Below the pieces are notes generated by a model. It saw only the letters and a list, made by a program, of their open reading frames with translations, searched no databases and was not told where the DNA came from. The position numbers and the translations under genes were made by a program. This document shows positions 36,330 through 45,208 of a DNA stretch of 64,000 nt, one piece after another. This stretch comes from Cytobacillus kochii (lineage in GTDB: Bacteria; Bacillota; Bacilli; Bacillales; Cytobacillaceae), in assembly GCF_020171845.1 (NCBI RefSeq), contig NZ_JAIVAM010000005.1, positions 186,001-250,000 of the forward strand, in the 5' to 3' direction. Position 1 is the stretch's first letter, and the number at the start of each line of letters is the position of its first letter.

Positions 36330-37571
36330 TTACACATTCCATTCTTTCACTACTAAACTTGCGTTATGACCACCAAACCCAAATGAGTTACTCAAAGCCA
36401 CTTTTACCTGTTTCGCTACTGCCTCATGTGGGACAAAGTTAAGATTTAATTCAGGATCAATATGATCACAATTGATTGTAGGATGTATAAGATTTTCCCT
36501 TATAGAGCAGATACTTGCTACTAGTTCAACCGCTCCTGCTCCCCCTAGTAAATGGCCTGTCATTGATTTTGTTGCACTTATGGGAATATGTGTTGCTGCT
36601 TCCCCCCACAGTTTTTTAATGGCCATTGTTTCATAATAATCATTGTATTTTGTACTCGTACCATGAGCATTGATATAATCAATTTCAGAGAGTTCTACGC
36701 CAGCATCCTCAATAGCTTTCTTCATTGACATCATCATTCCCTCAGCACTTGGGTCAGGAGCAGTCTGATGATAGGCATCTGAAGTAGAGCCATATCCAGC
36801 GACTTCAGCTAGAATAGTAGCCCCTCTATTTCTTGCAAAATTTTCAGACTCAAGAATAAGAACTCCCCCACCACTTCCTAGTACAAATCCATCCCTATCT
36901 TTATCAAATGGTCTACTTGCACCTTGTGGGTCATCATTTCTAGTGGATAGTGCTTTAATATTAGAAAATCCCGCAAGATCTAATGGGGTCAAATCTCCTT
37001 CTGCTCCGCCAACAATCATTACATCTGCTTCACCCCACTGGATTGCTCTTAAACCTTCACCTATACAATTTGTACCCGTGGCACAAGCAGTAACAAATGC
37101 GCCACTCTTCCCTTTAGCGCCAGTTAATAAAGTGATTTCACTAGAGGCTGCATCTACTACCATAGATGAAACAAGATAGGGGCTGACCCTTTTAGCCCCT
37201 CGCTCAATCAGCCTTTTATCATTTTCTAATACAGTATTAAGCCCGCCAGAACCCGAACCAACGATTACACCTATCCGATAGGGGTCAATATTTTGTAAGG
37301 GCAAACGTGATTGTTTAAGTGCCTCTTTTGTCGCAATTAATGCATATTGAGTATATGCATCCATACGTTTTATTTCCTTACTATTAAAATAGTCTTCGGC
37401 TTGGTAATCTTTGATTTGTGCTGCAAACTTAGTTGTAAAAGGCTCCGTATCAAAATTAGAAATGGCCTCTACCCCGCTTTTACCACGAATTAAATTTGCC
37501 CAAAATTGCTCTACCCCAATTCCAATAGGGGTGACAACACCCATCCCGGTTACAACTGCTTTTTGTTTCAA
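36330..37571 (-). CDS. FabF-like 3-oxoacyl-ACP synthase II
   Basis: The 413-residue protein starts MKQKAVVTGMGVVTPIG and has the KAS II triad: Cys163 in VTACATGTNC, His in INAHGTSTKYND and His in SMTGHLLGGAGAVE. Length and motifs match housekeeping FabF closely. It lies directly before the large NRPS gene, with AGGAGGATAAAC as ribosome site, rather than with the FabH, ACP and reductase of operon 1. It probably elongates the acyl chain on the cluster ACP with malonyl units. It could also be a FabF copy giving resistance to an inhibitor of fatty-acid synthesis. Confidence 0.93.
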   Translation of the reverse strand: MKQKAVVTGMGVVTPIGIGVEQFWANLIRGKSGVEAISNFDTEPFTTKFAAQIKDYQAEDYFNSKEIKRMDAYTQYALIATKEALKQSRLPLQNIDPYRIGVIVGSGSGGLNTVLENDKRLIERGAKRVSPYLVSSMVVDAASSEITLLTGAKGKSGAFVTACATGTNCIGEGLRAIQWGEADVMIVGGAEGDLTPLDLAGFSNIKALSTRNDDPQGASRPFDKDRDGFVLGSGGGVLILESENFARNRGATILAEVAGYGSTSDAYHQTAPDPSAEGMMMSMKKAIEDAGVELSEIDYINAHGTSTKYNDYYETMAIKKLWGEAATHIPISATKSMTGHLLGGAGAVELVASICSIRENLIHPTINCDHIDPELNLNFVPHEAVAKQVKVALSNSFGFGGHNASLVVKEWNV

Positions 37572-37631
37572 TGTTTATCCTCCTAATTACTGCAAAAATA
37601 GATTTTTAAACTGGTAAAAAAAATCAATAGT

Positions 37632-39194
37632 CTAGTAGGATAATGACGACTCCTTTTCCAATGCATTTGTCACGATCTCTTTTATTACTGGAATATAAAG
37701 ATCATCATCAAATTTTGATTCCAAATGTTCTTCTAAGTCATATTTAATTATTTCGTCGCCCTGTTTCACTCTAATGACTGGATGAATATGCACACTTTGT
37801 GTAGCATCCCCTGGTACTCTTGGAATACTAAATGTTTCTTCAAATTTCCTAATGTCCCCATATTCCAGCGAAATAAAGAAGGTTAATTCATTAGTGTTCA
37901 ATGTTGAATCTTTAAATTCATTGATTGTCCGATGACCATTCTCATACCAATGATGCCCATCAAATTTCAATTGGTAGCCCACATATCCAGGCTGAAGCCA
38001 TAATTCTGGCGATTCATTCAACTCATCTAATATCCTCTTGGATGGATCTTGTACTAATGACTTTTCCATTTTACTGATATTAAATTTTTCAGCTAGATGG
38101 TTTGCAAGGATTCGAGAGTTATAACGGAACCCGTGAATAAATCCACTTGTAGAATATCCTCTATAATCCAGACCATGTGTTTGTGCCCCCGCAAAATACA
38201 AATTAGATACCTCTGTCGATTCAAATACCCCATTGATCGATGGGAATTTTTTATGCATCAACTGGATGTTAAAATCCTTTATCAGTTGATCTATATTTGA
38301 CTTAAAGCCTGTTGCTGCAATTACTTCATTGAAAAAAAGTGTTTCAACTTCACCTTCTGCATGAATATATTCAACGGTTACATTAAATCCTGTTGCTACT
38401 TTCTCTATACTCTTTATATGGCAATCAAGTAGTGCTGCTTGATGTTTAAGTTGATAGTTTTCTGCAAAAATCGAATTAACCGCTCGGATATTTCCAACAT
38501 AGTGGGTTTTGTAAGCCATTTTTGCTGAGGAAGGGCTTGCTACCATAATCACATTCGCTTCATTTAATATCTCCTGCGCACATTCAAGTCCACTATTGCC
38601 TTTCCCTAAGATAAGAACACGCTTGTCTCTGTATGATTCTTTTGTTTTCATATTTTCATACATAGTTATATGCTCTATTCCCTCTATTTTGGGGATAACA
38701 GGTTTTAGACCTGTTGCTACAACAACTGTTCTGCTCGTAAAGGTTCCTTTAGTAGTAACAACCTCAAATAATCCTTGTTCTGTTTTATTCGTTTGAATCC
38801 ACTGAGTATCATAACTAATAGGAATATGACATTCATCAATAAGATCATTTAACATATCAACAATTGCTTTCCTATTTGGATAAAAATCCTGGCTATAATT
38901 TCTCATTAATATATTCTTCTCTTTTGTAATTAAGCTATTCCAATCAAACCTTTCTGCATATCGGCTTTTAAATGGTTTGCCGGTATACAATTTATTATTA
39001 CTAATCAGTTTTTCGTGAACGGGATATTTTGTGAAGCTATATCCAGCTCTGTTAAAAGCCTCTAGGACGACCATATTAGGTTCAGTCCCATTCTCTCTGC
39101 AAACCTCTGAATAAGTAAGTGCCGTTTGTATTCCACCTGGTCCTCCACCAATAATCAATACATCATAGATATGATTGTCCATTTTTACTTCCAT
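37632..39194 (-). CDS. FAD/NAD(P)-dependent oxidoreductase, flavin-monooxygenase-like
   Basis: The 520-residue protein has an N-terminal FAD loop IIGGGPGGIQTA, a central NAD(P) loop LILGKGNSGLEC, the VVATGLKP and AATGFKSN strands of two-dinucleotide flavoproteins, and ends FAGAQTHGLDYRG before a C-terminal domain of about 140 residues. The pattern resembles CzcO-type and N-hydroxylating monooxygenases, so hydroxylation or Baeyer-Villiger oxidation of a precursor or product is possible. It follows AAAGGAGAG and lies 16 bases after the antiporter gene in operon 2. The substrate is not identifiable. Confidence 0.83.
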   Translation of the reverse strand: MEVKMDNHIYDVLIIGGGPGGIQTALTYSEVCRENGTEPNMVVLEAFNRAGYSFTKYPVHEKLISNNKLYTGKPFKSRYAERFDWNSLITKEKNILMRNYSQDFYPNRKAIVDMLNDLIDECHIPISYDTQWIQTNKTEQGLFEVVTTKGTFTSRTVVVATGLKPVIPKIEGIEHITMYENMKTKESYRDKRVLILGKGNSGLECAQEILNEANVIMVASPSSAKMAYKTHYVGNIRAVNSIFAENYQLKHQAALLDCHIKSIEKVATGFNVTVEYIHAEGEVETLFFNEVIAATGFKSNIDQLIKDFNIQLMHKKFPSINGVFESTEVSNLYFAGAQTHGLDYRGYSTSGFIHGFRYNSRILANHLAEKFNISKMEKSLVQDPSKRILDELNESPELWLQPGYVGYQLKFDGHHWYENGHRTINEFKDSTLNTNELTFFISLEYGDIRKFEETFSIPRVPGDATQSVHIHPVIRVKQGDEIIKYDLEEHLESKFDDDLYIPVIKEIVTNALEKESSLSY

Positions 39195-39210
39195 ATATAA
39201 ATCTCTCCTT

Positions 39211-40476
39211 TTATTTTATTGTGATAGTATTTGAAGGTAGCGCCTTCTTGAATTTAAATTTTTCCGAAAAATGATAAGCAGGTAACGCCATCGCAGTCGT
39301 GATAATTGCCATCCAAACCATTAAACTAAATAAGTCTTGAGAAATAATGTTATATGTTAAGCCAACATTAAGTACGATTAATTCCATTAATCCTCTGGCA
39401 TTCATTAGAGAACCTACCCCTGATGACTCCCTCCATCCAAATCCAGCTGCCCTCATAGTAATCAAACAGCTAGCATATTTACTGATAGAAGAAAAAATAA
39501 GAATGATCAAAAACATGATGAGCATCGAAATGTTCAATGTAGTAAATTGCGTGTTGATCCCAGAGTACGTAAAGAAAATGGGGACAAGAAAGACCACTAC
39601 AATGTCTTCTAATTTTGATCGAACCTGCTGTTCAAACACTTTATTCTTAGGCATAATAAGCCCCATCATAAAACCACCAAATACTGAATACACCCCTATA
39701 TAATCAGTAAATGCTGCTGCACTTAAAACGAGGACAAGTATCAGCGCTAAAAGCCCCTGTTGCATCTTTCCTGTTTCTACTACGCTTACAAATATTCTCT
39801 CTAGTAATGGTTTACATACTTTAAATAAAACAATGACAAAGATTATCGTTCCGAGGAATGTCACGCCTCCACCTTTGAGGGAATTTGTCTCTACTAAAGC
39901 AATAACTGCAGCTAGCGACAACCAGCCTAAGACATCTATCACACTCGCAGATAAAAGTGTAATTCCACCTATTTTTGTCTTCATCATGTTTTTTTCTTGG
40001 AGAATACGTGCCAACATAGGAAAAGCTGTCATGGAAACTGCAATGGCAATAAACAATGCAAAATGGAGGAAATTCCCCCCTTGAAAGAAAGCATCCTTCA
40101 AAATAAAAGCCAAAGCGATTCCTGCTACGAAGGGTATTAAAAAACCTGATAGCGATAATTTTGCTGAGTTTCGATAAAACTTTTTATCATACTTTTTAAA
40201 ATTAACCTCTATACCAACTAGAAACATATAAAGTGCCAGCCCTAAATGACTAAACATGTACAGGATATTTTTAATATCAGCATCAAACAAATTTGCATAC
40301 AGGCCCGGAAATACTGCCCCGAATAATGTTGGTCCTAATATTACCCCTGCTAACATTTCCCCTAATACACGTGGTTGTCCGACATAAGTGCATAACCTTC
40401 CGACACTTCTGGAGGCAATCAATATTAGGATAAAAACTACTAACATTTTTATAAATATATGCATCTCATTTCCCAT
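39211..40476 (-). CDS. CPA2-family cation/proton antiporter (KefB/NapA-like)
   Basis: The 421-residue membrane protein has about 12 helices; LGEMLAGVILGPTLFG near the start and the SVIDVLGWLSLA region (the Asp of the ion site) are typical of CPA2 exchangers. It lacks a C-terminal TrkA-N domain. ATG at 40476 follows AAAAGGAGCCGTGAT. It is the first gene of operon 2, behind the TTGCGT box, which is unusual for a housekeeping ion pump. Similar antiporter-like genes occur in natural-product clusters, where they may support export or resistance; that role here is inferred. Confidence 0.9.
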   Translation of the reverse strand: MGNEMHIFIKMLVVFILILIASRSVGRLCTYVGQPRVLGEMLAGVILGPTLFGAVFPGLYANLFDADIKNILYMFSHLGLALYMFLVGIEVNFKKYDKKFYRNSAKLSLSGFLIPFVAGIALAFILKDAFFQGGNFLHFALFIAIAVSMTAFPMLARILQEKNMMKTKIGGITLLSASVIDVLGWLSLAAVIALVETNSLKGGGVTFLGTIIFVIVLFKVCKPLLERIFVSVVETGKMQQGLLALILVLVLSAAAFTDYIGVYSVFGGFMMGLIMPKNKVFEQQVRSKLEDIVVVFLVPIFFTYSGINTQFTTLNISMLIMFLIILIFSSISKYASCLITMRAAGFGWRESSGVGSLMNARGLMELIVLNVGLTYNIISQDLFSLMVWMAIITTAMALPAYHFSEKFKFKKALPSNTITIK

Positions 40477-40510
40477 ATCACGGCTCCTTTTCTTGTACTA
40501 TTTCTCCTAA

Positions 40511-40590
40511 AGTTTAATAGTCTAAAGGGTTTCAAAAATCCGTATTTTACGCAAAATTAAATTGATTCTATTGCGTTATAGCCATATTTT
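40511..40590. promoter_or_regulatory. divergent promoter region with central near-palindromic box (site D)
   Basis: The centre reads ATTTTACGCAAAAT (40545-40558), nearly palindromic. On the minus strand TTGCGT (40554-40549) has TAAACT exactly 32 bases on (40516-40511), a weak -10. On the plus strand the matching half TTACGC (40547-40552) has TATTTT 32 bases on (40585-40590). One bound regulator could thus serve both operon 2 and the phosphopantetheinyl transferase gene. A further TTGCGT stands on the plus strand at 40571. Confidence 0.6.
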
Positions 40591-40640
40591 AGTAAGTTAT
40601 TAGTATGAGAATGTAAATAAAAAAACGAGAAGGTGGGAAA

Positions 40641-41339
40641 ATGGTTGTTTTTAAAGAGAAGATGCATCACATCATAGACGGGGAATGTGCCATATGGTTA
40701 ATTGACCTGAGTAAAATATACATGGAACAATACAGTATACTTTCAGCAGTTGAAATCACTAAAGCCAATCAATTTATACATAAGAAGGAAAGACATCGAT
40801 ATTTAACCTGTAGATATGCACTTAGAAATCTGCTCGGGTATTATTTGCATACTCCTCCTGCTTCAATCCATATCCAATACTCTAAATACGGCAAACCGTA
40901 CATATCTAACAAGCATAAACATCCTTATACTTTTAATATAAGCCACTCAAATAATTGGGCTTGTATTGCAATTAGTTTAAGCCACTCAGTTGGAATTGAT
41001 ATCGAGGAAATCAAACCTTACCAACCTGATATGAATGACACTGCTGAGCTATTCATGTCCAATACAGAATTGGACCAGTTGAAGAAAATAGAATCAGATG
41101 GCGAACGAGCTTTCATCCACTGCTGGACACAAAAGGAATCCATACTAAAACAATTAGGTGTTGGGTTTTATACTGACCCTAAATTAATTCATACCATCAT
41201 TTCAAAGGATGTTTGTTTAAGAAACTATCCTACTGATTCATTATTTTTAAATACTTACACTCTTTCTAGTTATATATTGTCGCTTTGTACATCACAGCCT
41301 GTCTCCCCCTTCTTTTATAAGTATGACTCATTCTTTTAG
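40641..41339 (+). CDS. Sfp-type 4'-phosphopantetheinyl transferase
   Basis: The 232-residue protein has the Sfp signature: FNISHSNNW, VGIDIEEIKP with the Mg ligands, and FIHCWTQKESILKQLGVGF (the WxxKES motif). It moves phosphopantetheine from CoA to the serine of carrier domains, here the four PCPs of the two NRPS proteins and probably the free ACP. The ribosome site is GAAGGTGGG before the ATG. It is divergent from operon 2 and shares its regulatory region, so activation of the enzymes and their expression would rise together. Confidence 0.95.
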   Translation: MVVFKEKMHHIIDGECAIWLIDLSKIYMEQYSILSAVEITKANQFIHKKERHRYLTCRYALRNLLGYYLHTPPASIHIQYSKYGKPYISNKHKHPYTFNISHSNNWACIAISLSHSVGIDIEEIKPYQPDMNDTAELFMSNTELDQLKKIESDGERAFIHCWTQKESILKQLGVGFYTDPKLIHTIISKDVCLRNYPTDSLFLNTYTLSSYILSLCTSQPVSPFFYKYDSFF

Positions 41340-41381
41340 TGAAATGTTTTAACAGGGAGATTGAACTATTTTTATTAAAAA

Positions 41382-41451
41382 TTGGCATTTAGTGTATACT
41401 CAGTATATATTAGTGGTATATACTGAGTATACAACATATATACTGAGTATA
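41382..41451 (+). promoter_or_regulatory. ABC exporter promoter with three PadR-type operators
   Basis: A 13-base palindromic unit, TATACTSAGTATA, occurs three times: 41395-41407, 41419-41431 and 41439-41451, with starts 24 and 20 bases apart. A -35 TTGGCA (41382-41387) and -10 TATATT (41406-41411, 18-base spacer) place the first copy between and over the promoter elements; the others cover the start of the transcript. Bound repressor would block transcription. The PadR protein of the same gene group is the likely binder. Confidence 0.85.
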
Positions 41452-41471
41452 TACGGAATAGGAGGCTTTAT

Positions 41472-42203
41472 ATGATTCAAATAGAAGGTATAAAGAAAAC
41501 TTATCAAATTGGAAAGGAATCATACGAAGTATTAAAGGGCATTGATTTAACAATAAATGAAGGGGAATTTATTGCAATTATGGGACCCTCGGGTTCTGGA
41601 AAAAGTACGCTATTGAACCTCCTTGGTGGCCTTGACCAAGCGGATATTGGAAACATCCAAGTTAATCATGCAAAACTTCAAGACATGTCAGAAAAGGAAA
41701 GAACACTTTTCCGCAGAAAGAATATTGGATTTGTATTTCAGAATTATCAGCTTCTTCCTAACATGACAGTTGAAGAAAATATTGCTTTTCCTATGCACGC
41801 CGATCGTTTGCCAAAAGCGAGTATTCAAACAACTGTTACTAATCTCATCCAATCCACAAAACTGGAAGGCAAAGAAAAAAATTATCCTTCGCAATTAAGT
41901 GGTGGTCAACAACAACGTGTTTCCATAGCAAGAGCATTATCAATGGAACCAAAATTAGTACTCGCAGACGAACCGACTGGCAATCTTGACAGGAAAATGG
42001 GAACAGAAATATTAAGACTACTCTCTTCTCTTCACCAAGACCAGAAACTCACGATTATCATGGTTACTCATGATATGTATGCAGCAAGCTTTGCGAATCG
42101 TATTATTTTGTTAAAAGACGGAATGATTGAATCGGATATTAAGCAAGCAGAAGGCGGGGATCAAAATGCTATGGCTAGCATCATTACGAAACTTAATTCG
42201 TAA
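41472..42203 (+). CDS. ABC transporter ATP-binding protein (MacB/LolD-like)
   Basis: The 243-residue ATPase has Walker A GPSGSGKST, Q-loop FVFQNYQLL, signature LSGGQQQRVSIARAL, Walker B LVLADEPTGNLD and the switch His in MVTHD. The LADEPTGNLD form is typical of the MacB/LolD group, which pair with FtsX-type permeases. The ribosome site is ATAGGAGGC. It precedes and overlaps its permease gene. These systems export peptides or drugs, or serve as sensors for such compounds. Confidence 0.95.
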   Translation: MIQIEGIKKTYQIGKESYEVLKGIDLTINEGEFIAIMGPSGSGKSTLLNLLGGLDQADIGNIQVNHAKLQDMSEKERTLFRRKNIGFVFQNYQLLPNMTVEENIAFPMHADRLPKASIQTTVTNLIQSTKLEGKEKNYPSQLSGGQQQRVSIARALSMEPKLVLADEPTGNLDRKMGTEILRLLSSLHQDQKLTIIMVTHDMYAASFANRIILLKDGMIESDIKQAEGGDQNAMASIITKLNS

Positions 42204-44634
42204 AAAATCACGCTCCTTCTTTACTTTATTGGCCATTCTCATTGGCATTACCACGATGTTCGCAGTTATCAGCACTGTCGAAACGGCAAAATATCTTACA
42301 ACGGAGCAACTAAAGGAGTTCACAGGGAACGCTGATTATACCATAAATTCAACATCCAATACTTTTTCAGAAGAAATATTGGATGAAGTTGAAACAAACT
42401 CAGATATTAGTAGCATAACAGGGCTAGTCCATAGACAAACAAAAATTAATTTAGATAGTGCACATCATTCCGCTGAAAGCAATCTGAGATTAACCGGGCT
42501 TTCTTCCTTTGATAACGAGTTATTATCATTAGATGTCATTGCTGGTAACCTTGATCAAAAGGGCATTATTATATCAGAGACTACCGCCGAATTGTGGAAT
42601 CTACGCGCAGGGGAAATATTGAATATCCAACTTCCTAAAGGTAATAAAGATGTATCCATATCAGCAATTGTAGCTGATACAGCTTTGTTGGAAGGTCCAG
42701 CAAGCTGGAATGAGGCAAGTAATAAGAATTGGCGAGCTCTTACAACTTTAGATAATATTCAAGAATTGTATCATGCACCAAACCAAATTGGTGAAATAAG
42801 AATAAAGTTTAAAGAGAATGTCGAACAAATAAGCAGTATAACAGCAATAAAGGACAGCTTACAAAATGAAGAACTCATATTTCAAAAGGTCGTTTTAGAT
42901 GAAAGACAAACCAATCAATTAGAAGAGTTGTATTTCATGCTTTATGCCATTGGTGGACTCGCCATGCTTATTGGGGCTTTCATTTTATACAACACCCTTT
43001 ATGTTAGTGTATCGGAACGAAAGAATGAAATAGCCATCATGAAGACTGTCGGTTATACACCTAACCAAGTCAAAATCCTATTTCTTATGGAAGTCTTATA
43101 TCTCGTAATTATTGGACTTATTCTTGGCATTCCATCAGGGTTTATGCTAGCAAACTTACTCCAAGATGGGTTATTCGGTTCTTTCCAAACAAACATTGAA
43201 GTCAAAATGCAATTCATGTATGCACTTCCCCTTTCCATTTTATTAGGTATTATCATACCTATGCTCGCATCTTTAATTCCGGTTACTTATGCTAGCAAAG
43301 TAGATGTGATTAGTAGCTTAAAGTCCATACCTACTGAAAAGGTCAGCGGTCAAAAAAAGCGAACGATCATTGGGTGTATTGTATTATTAGGTGTGTTTAT
43401 TCCTCATGCCATATCCATCGTTTGTCTTTTAGTAGCTGTTATCCTTTTATATCCTATAATGATGAAGGCTTTGACGATTCTCTTTTCTAAAACCTCATTT
43501 TTGGGATACGAGGGAAGTATTGCCGGAAAGAGCACATTGCTTACATTAAATCGTTCTTCAAATATGTCATTAATTCTTGCCATTGCTATTTGTCTTGGCT
43601 TACTCGTTTCATCTATCTTTACTTCTTTAGAACAAAACATAAGCCGAGATGTCATCCGTTCCTTTGGTGGTAATATTCAGTTTAGCAGTGAGACATCGAT
43701 CTCTAATGAAAAACTAGAACAGATAAGTCAGATGGATGGTGTAAAAGATGTTATGGCTTATAGCGAAAGCCAAGCCACTTGGAGCATAGGCGATGAGAAT
43801 CGCCAATTTACAATGATAGAAGTGAAGAATGATTGGTATAGTAATAATCCTTTATTTTACGCTAATGCATCTGAGCAAAAGCAAATATTGGATGCCCTTG
43901 AAGAAAAAGATACCATTTTACTAGGAGAATATGCGTTTCGTGAGTGGGGCGGAAAAATAGGCGATACTATGACTATTTATCAAAACGGAAAAGAAAACAG
44001 CTTAAGAGTTGTTGGGAAAGTTAATACAACACAATATGGTGGTTATACTGCGTTTATTTCAGAAGAGAATATCAACCAACTGCATCCCAATGTGTCTCCT
44101 TCTAAGGGATTAATACTCTTAGATGAATATACAGATGAAAGCTCTGTAAAAAATGAACTTCTTAACACTTTTCCTTTTGATTTAAGCTCTGTACAGACTT
44201 TAAATGAGGAAATATCTAAACAAGAGCGTGCCCTTCCAGGCGTAAAATCACTCTTCAGTGGATTATTAATGATTGCTATCATCATAACGGGAATTGGTAT
44301 ATTAAACACATTAACAATGAATGTAATGGACCGAGTTAGGGAAATTGGCGTGATGAGAGCTATTGCTTTTACAAGATGGCAAATCTATAAAACCATCATA
44401 AGTGAAGGGCTTATTATTGGGTTAAACGGTATTTTGATTGGCATATTTCTTGGAATTACCACAATCTATTTAAACGCCAAAACCTCAGAGGATATACTGA
44501 TAGAATTTATTGTACCATTAGAGACAATACTCATTTCTATCATTTGTGGCTTAATTGTCAGCATAGCAGCTTCAGTATTACCTTCATATACAGTGAATAA
44601 AATAACGATATCAAAATCACTTAAACAAGATTAG
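42166..44634 (+). CDS. FtsX-like ABC transporter permease
   Basis: The 822-residue permease has two FtsX domains. A first helix (about 15-40) is followed by a large extracellular MacB-like domain, three helices (about 255-390) with SERKNEIAIMKTVGY, a middle helix pair (about 425-480), a second extracellular domain and the final three helices with MDRVREIGVMRAIAFTRWQ. ATG at 42166 (MLWLASLRNLIRKKSRS) follows GGCGGGG and lies inside the end of the ATPase gene. The PadR-controlled arrangement suggests an inducible exporter of a toxic or signalling compound. Confidence 0.93.
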   Translation: MLWLASLRNLIRKKSRSFFTLLAILIGITTMFAVISTVETAKYLTTEQLKEFTGNADYTINSTSNTFSEEILDEVETNSDISSITGLVHRQTKINLDSAHHSAESNLRLTGLSSFDNELLSLDVIAGNLDQKGIIISETTAELWNLRAGEILNIQLPKGNKDVSISAIVADTALLEGPASWNEASNKNWRALTTLDNIQELYHAPNQIGEIRIKFKENVEQISSITAIKDSLQNEELIFQKVVLDERQTNQLEELYFMLYAIGGLAMLIGAFILYNTLYVSVSERKNEIAIMKTVGYTPNQVKILFLMEVLYLVIIGLILGIPSGFMLANLLQDGLFGSFQTNIEVKMQFMYALPLSILLGIIIPMLASLIPVTYASKVDVISSLKSIPTEKVSGQKKRTIIGCIVLLGVFIPHAISIVCLLVAVILLYPIMMKALTILFSKTSFLGYEGSIAGKSTLLTLNRSSNMSLILAIAICLGLLVSSIFTSLEQNISRDVIRSFGGNIQFSSETSISNEKLEQISQMDGVKDVMAYSESQATWSIGDENRQFTMIEVKNDWYSNNPLFYANASEQKQILDALEEKDTILLGEYAFREWGGKIGDTMTIYQNGKENSLRVVGKVNTTQYGGYTAFISEENINQLHPNVSPSKGLILLDEYTDESSVKNELLNTFPFDLSSVQTLNEEISKQERALPGVKSLFSGLLMIAIIITGIGILNTLTMNVMDRVREIGVMRAIAFTRWQIYKTIISEGLIIGLNGILIGIFLGITTIYLNAKTSEDILIEFIVPLETILISIICGLIVSIAASVLPSYTVNKITISKSLKQD

Positions 44635-44661
44635 ATGGGTAGAATTTTTACAACTACCCAT
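44635..44661 (+). terminator. intercistronic hairpin between permease and padR
   Basis: ATGGGTAG (44635-44642) and CTACCCAT (44654-44661) form a perfect 8-base stem right after the permease stop. No T run follows, so it may be an attenuator or a message-stabilising hairpin rather than a full terminator. Confidence 0.5.
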
Positions 44662-44694
44662 TCATATTATTAAAAAGAGGAAAGAGGAATTTAT

Positions 44695-45195
44695 ATGTCA
44701 GTAAAGCATGCCATATTGACGCTTTTATCCCAGTCTCCTCGCCATCGTTATGATTTAAAAGTCTCTTTCGAATCTATGGTTTATAAACAGTGGGATTTAA
44801 ACGCTGGACAAATATATACAACGATTGATCGATTAATTAGAGATGAATTTGTACAAGAAGCACAAGAAAAAGAGTCAGAACTGAAAATTTATCGCATTAC
44901 ACCAAAGGGGAAAGCTGAGCTTCAAAAATGGCTATTGCTACCGGTTGAAAGCTCTCTCCTTCAAGATGAGTTTTACTTTAAATTACTTTGTGCAAAACAA
45001 CTATCATTTAAAAATCTTGGCGAGATGATTAAACAACATAAGGAACTCATCATTAAAAACATCTTTCAATTACAACAGCTAAGAAATAGTCACGTATTTT
45101 CTGAAGAAAATGAGGCCATTCATTATTTAATTGATGGTAAGATACTGCATCTTGAAGCTGACATGAAATGGATAGAAATGCTTACAGAAAATTAG
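44695..45195 (+). CDS. PadR-family transcriptional regulator
   Basis: The 166-residue protein has the PadR winged helix (about residues 1-85: AILTLLSQSPRHRYDLK, WDLNAGQIYTTIDRLIRDEFV, YRITPKGKAEL) and a C-terminal helical dimerisation part ending in a possible coiled coil. PadR proteins are mostly repressors of efflux or phenolic-acid genes and release DNA on binding the compound. It is the third gene of the exporter group and probably represses that group through the three operators before the ATPase gene. Confidence 0.92.
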   Translation: MSVKHAILTLLSQSPRHRYDLKVSFESMVYKQWDLNAGQIYTTIDRLIRDEFVQEAQEKESELKIYRITPKGKAELQKWLLLPVESSLLQDEFYFKLLCAKQLSFKNLGEMIKQHKELIIKNIFQLQQLRNSHVFSEENEAIHYLIDGKILHLEADMKWIEMLTEN

Positions 45196-45208
45196 GAGGG
45201 TTTACTAA

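Noticed and set aside
36330-37571. FabF as the housekeeping copy of the cell
   Set aside because: It sits within operon 2 next to the NRPS and away from any fab operon, so a cluster role is more likely, though a resistance copy cannot be excluded.
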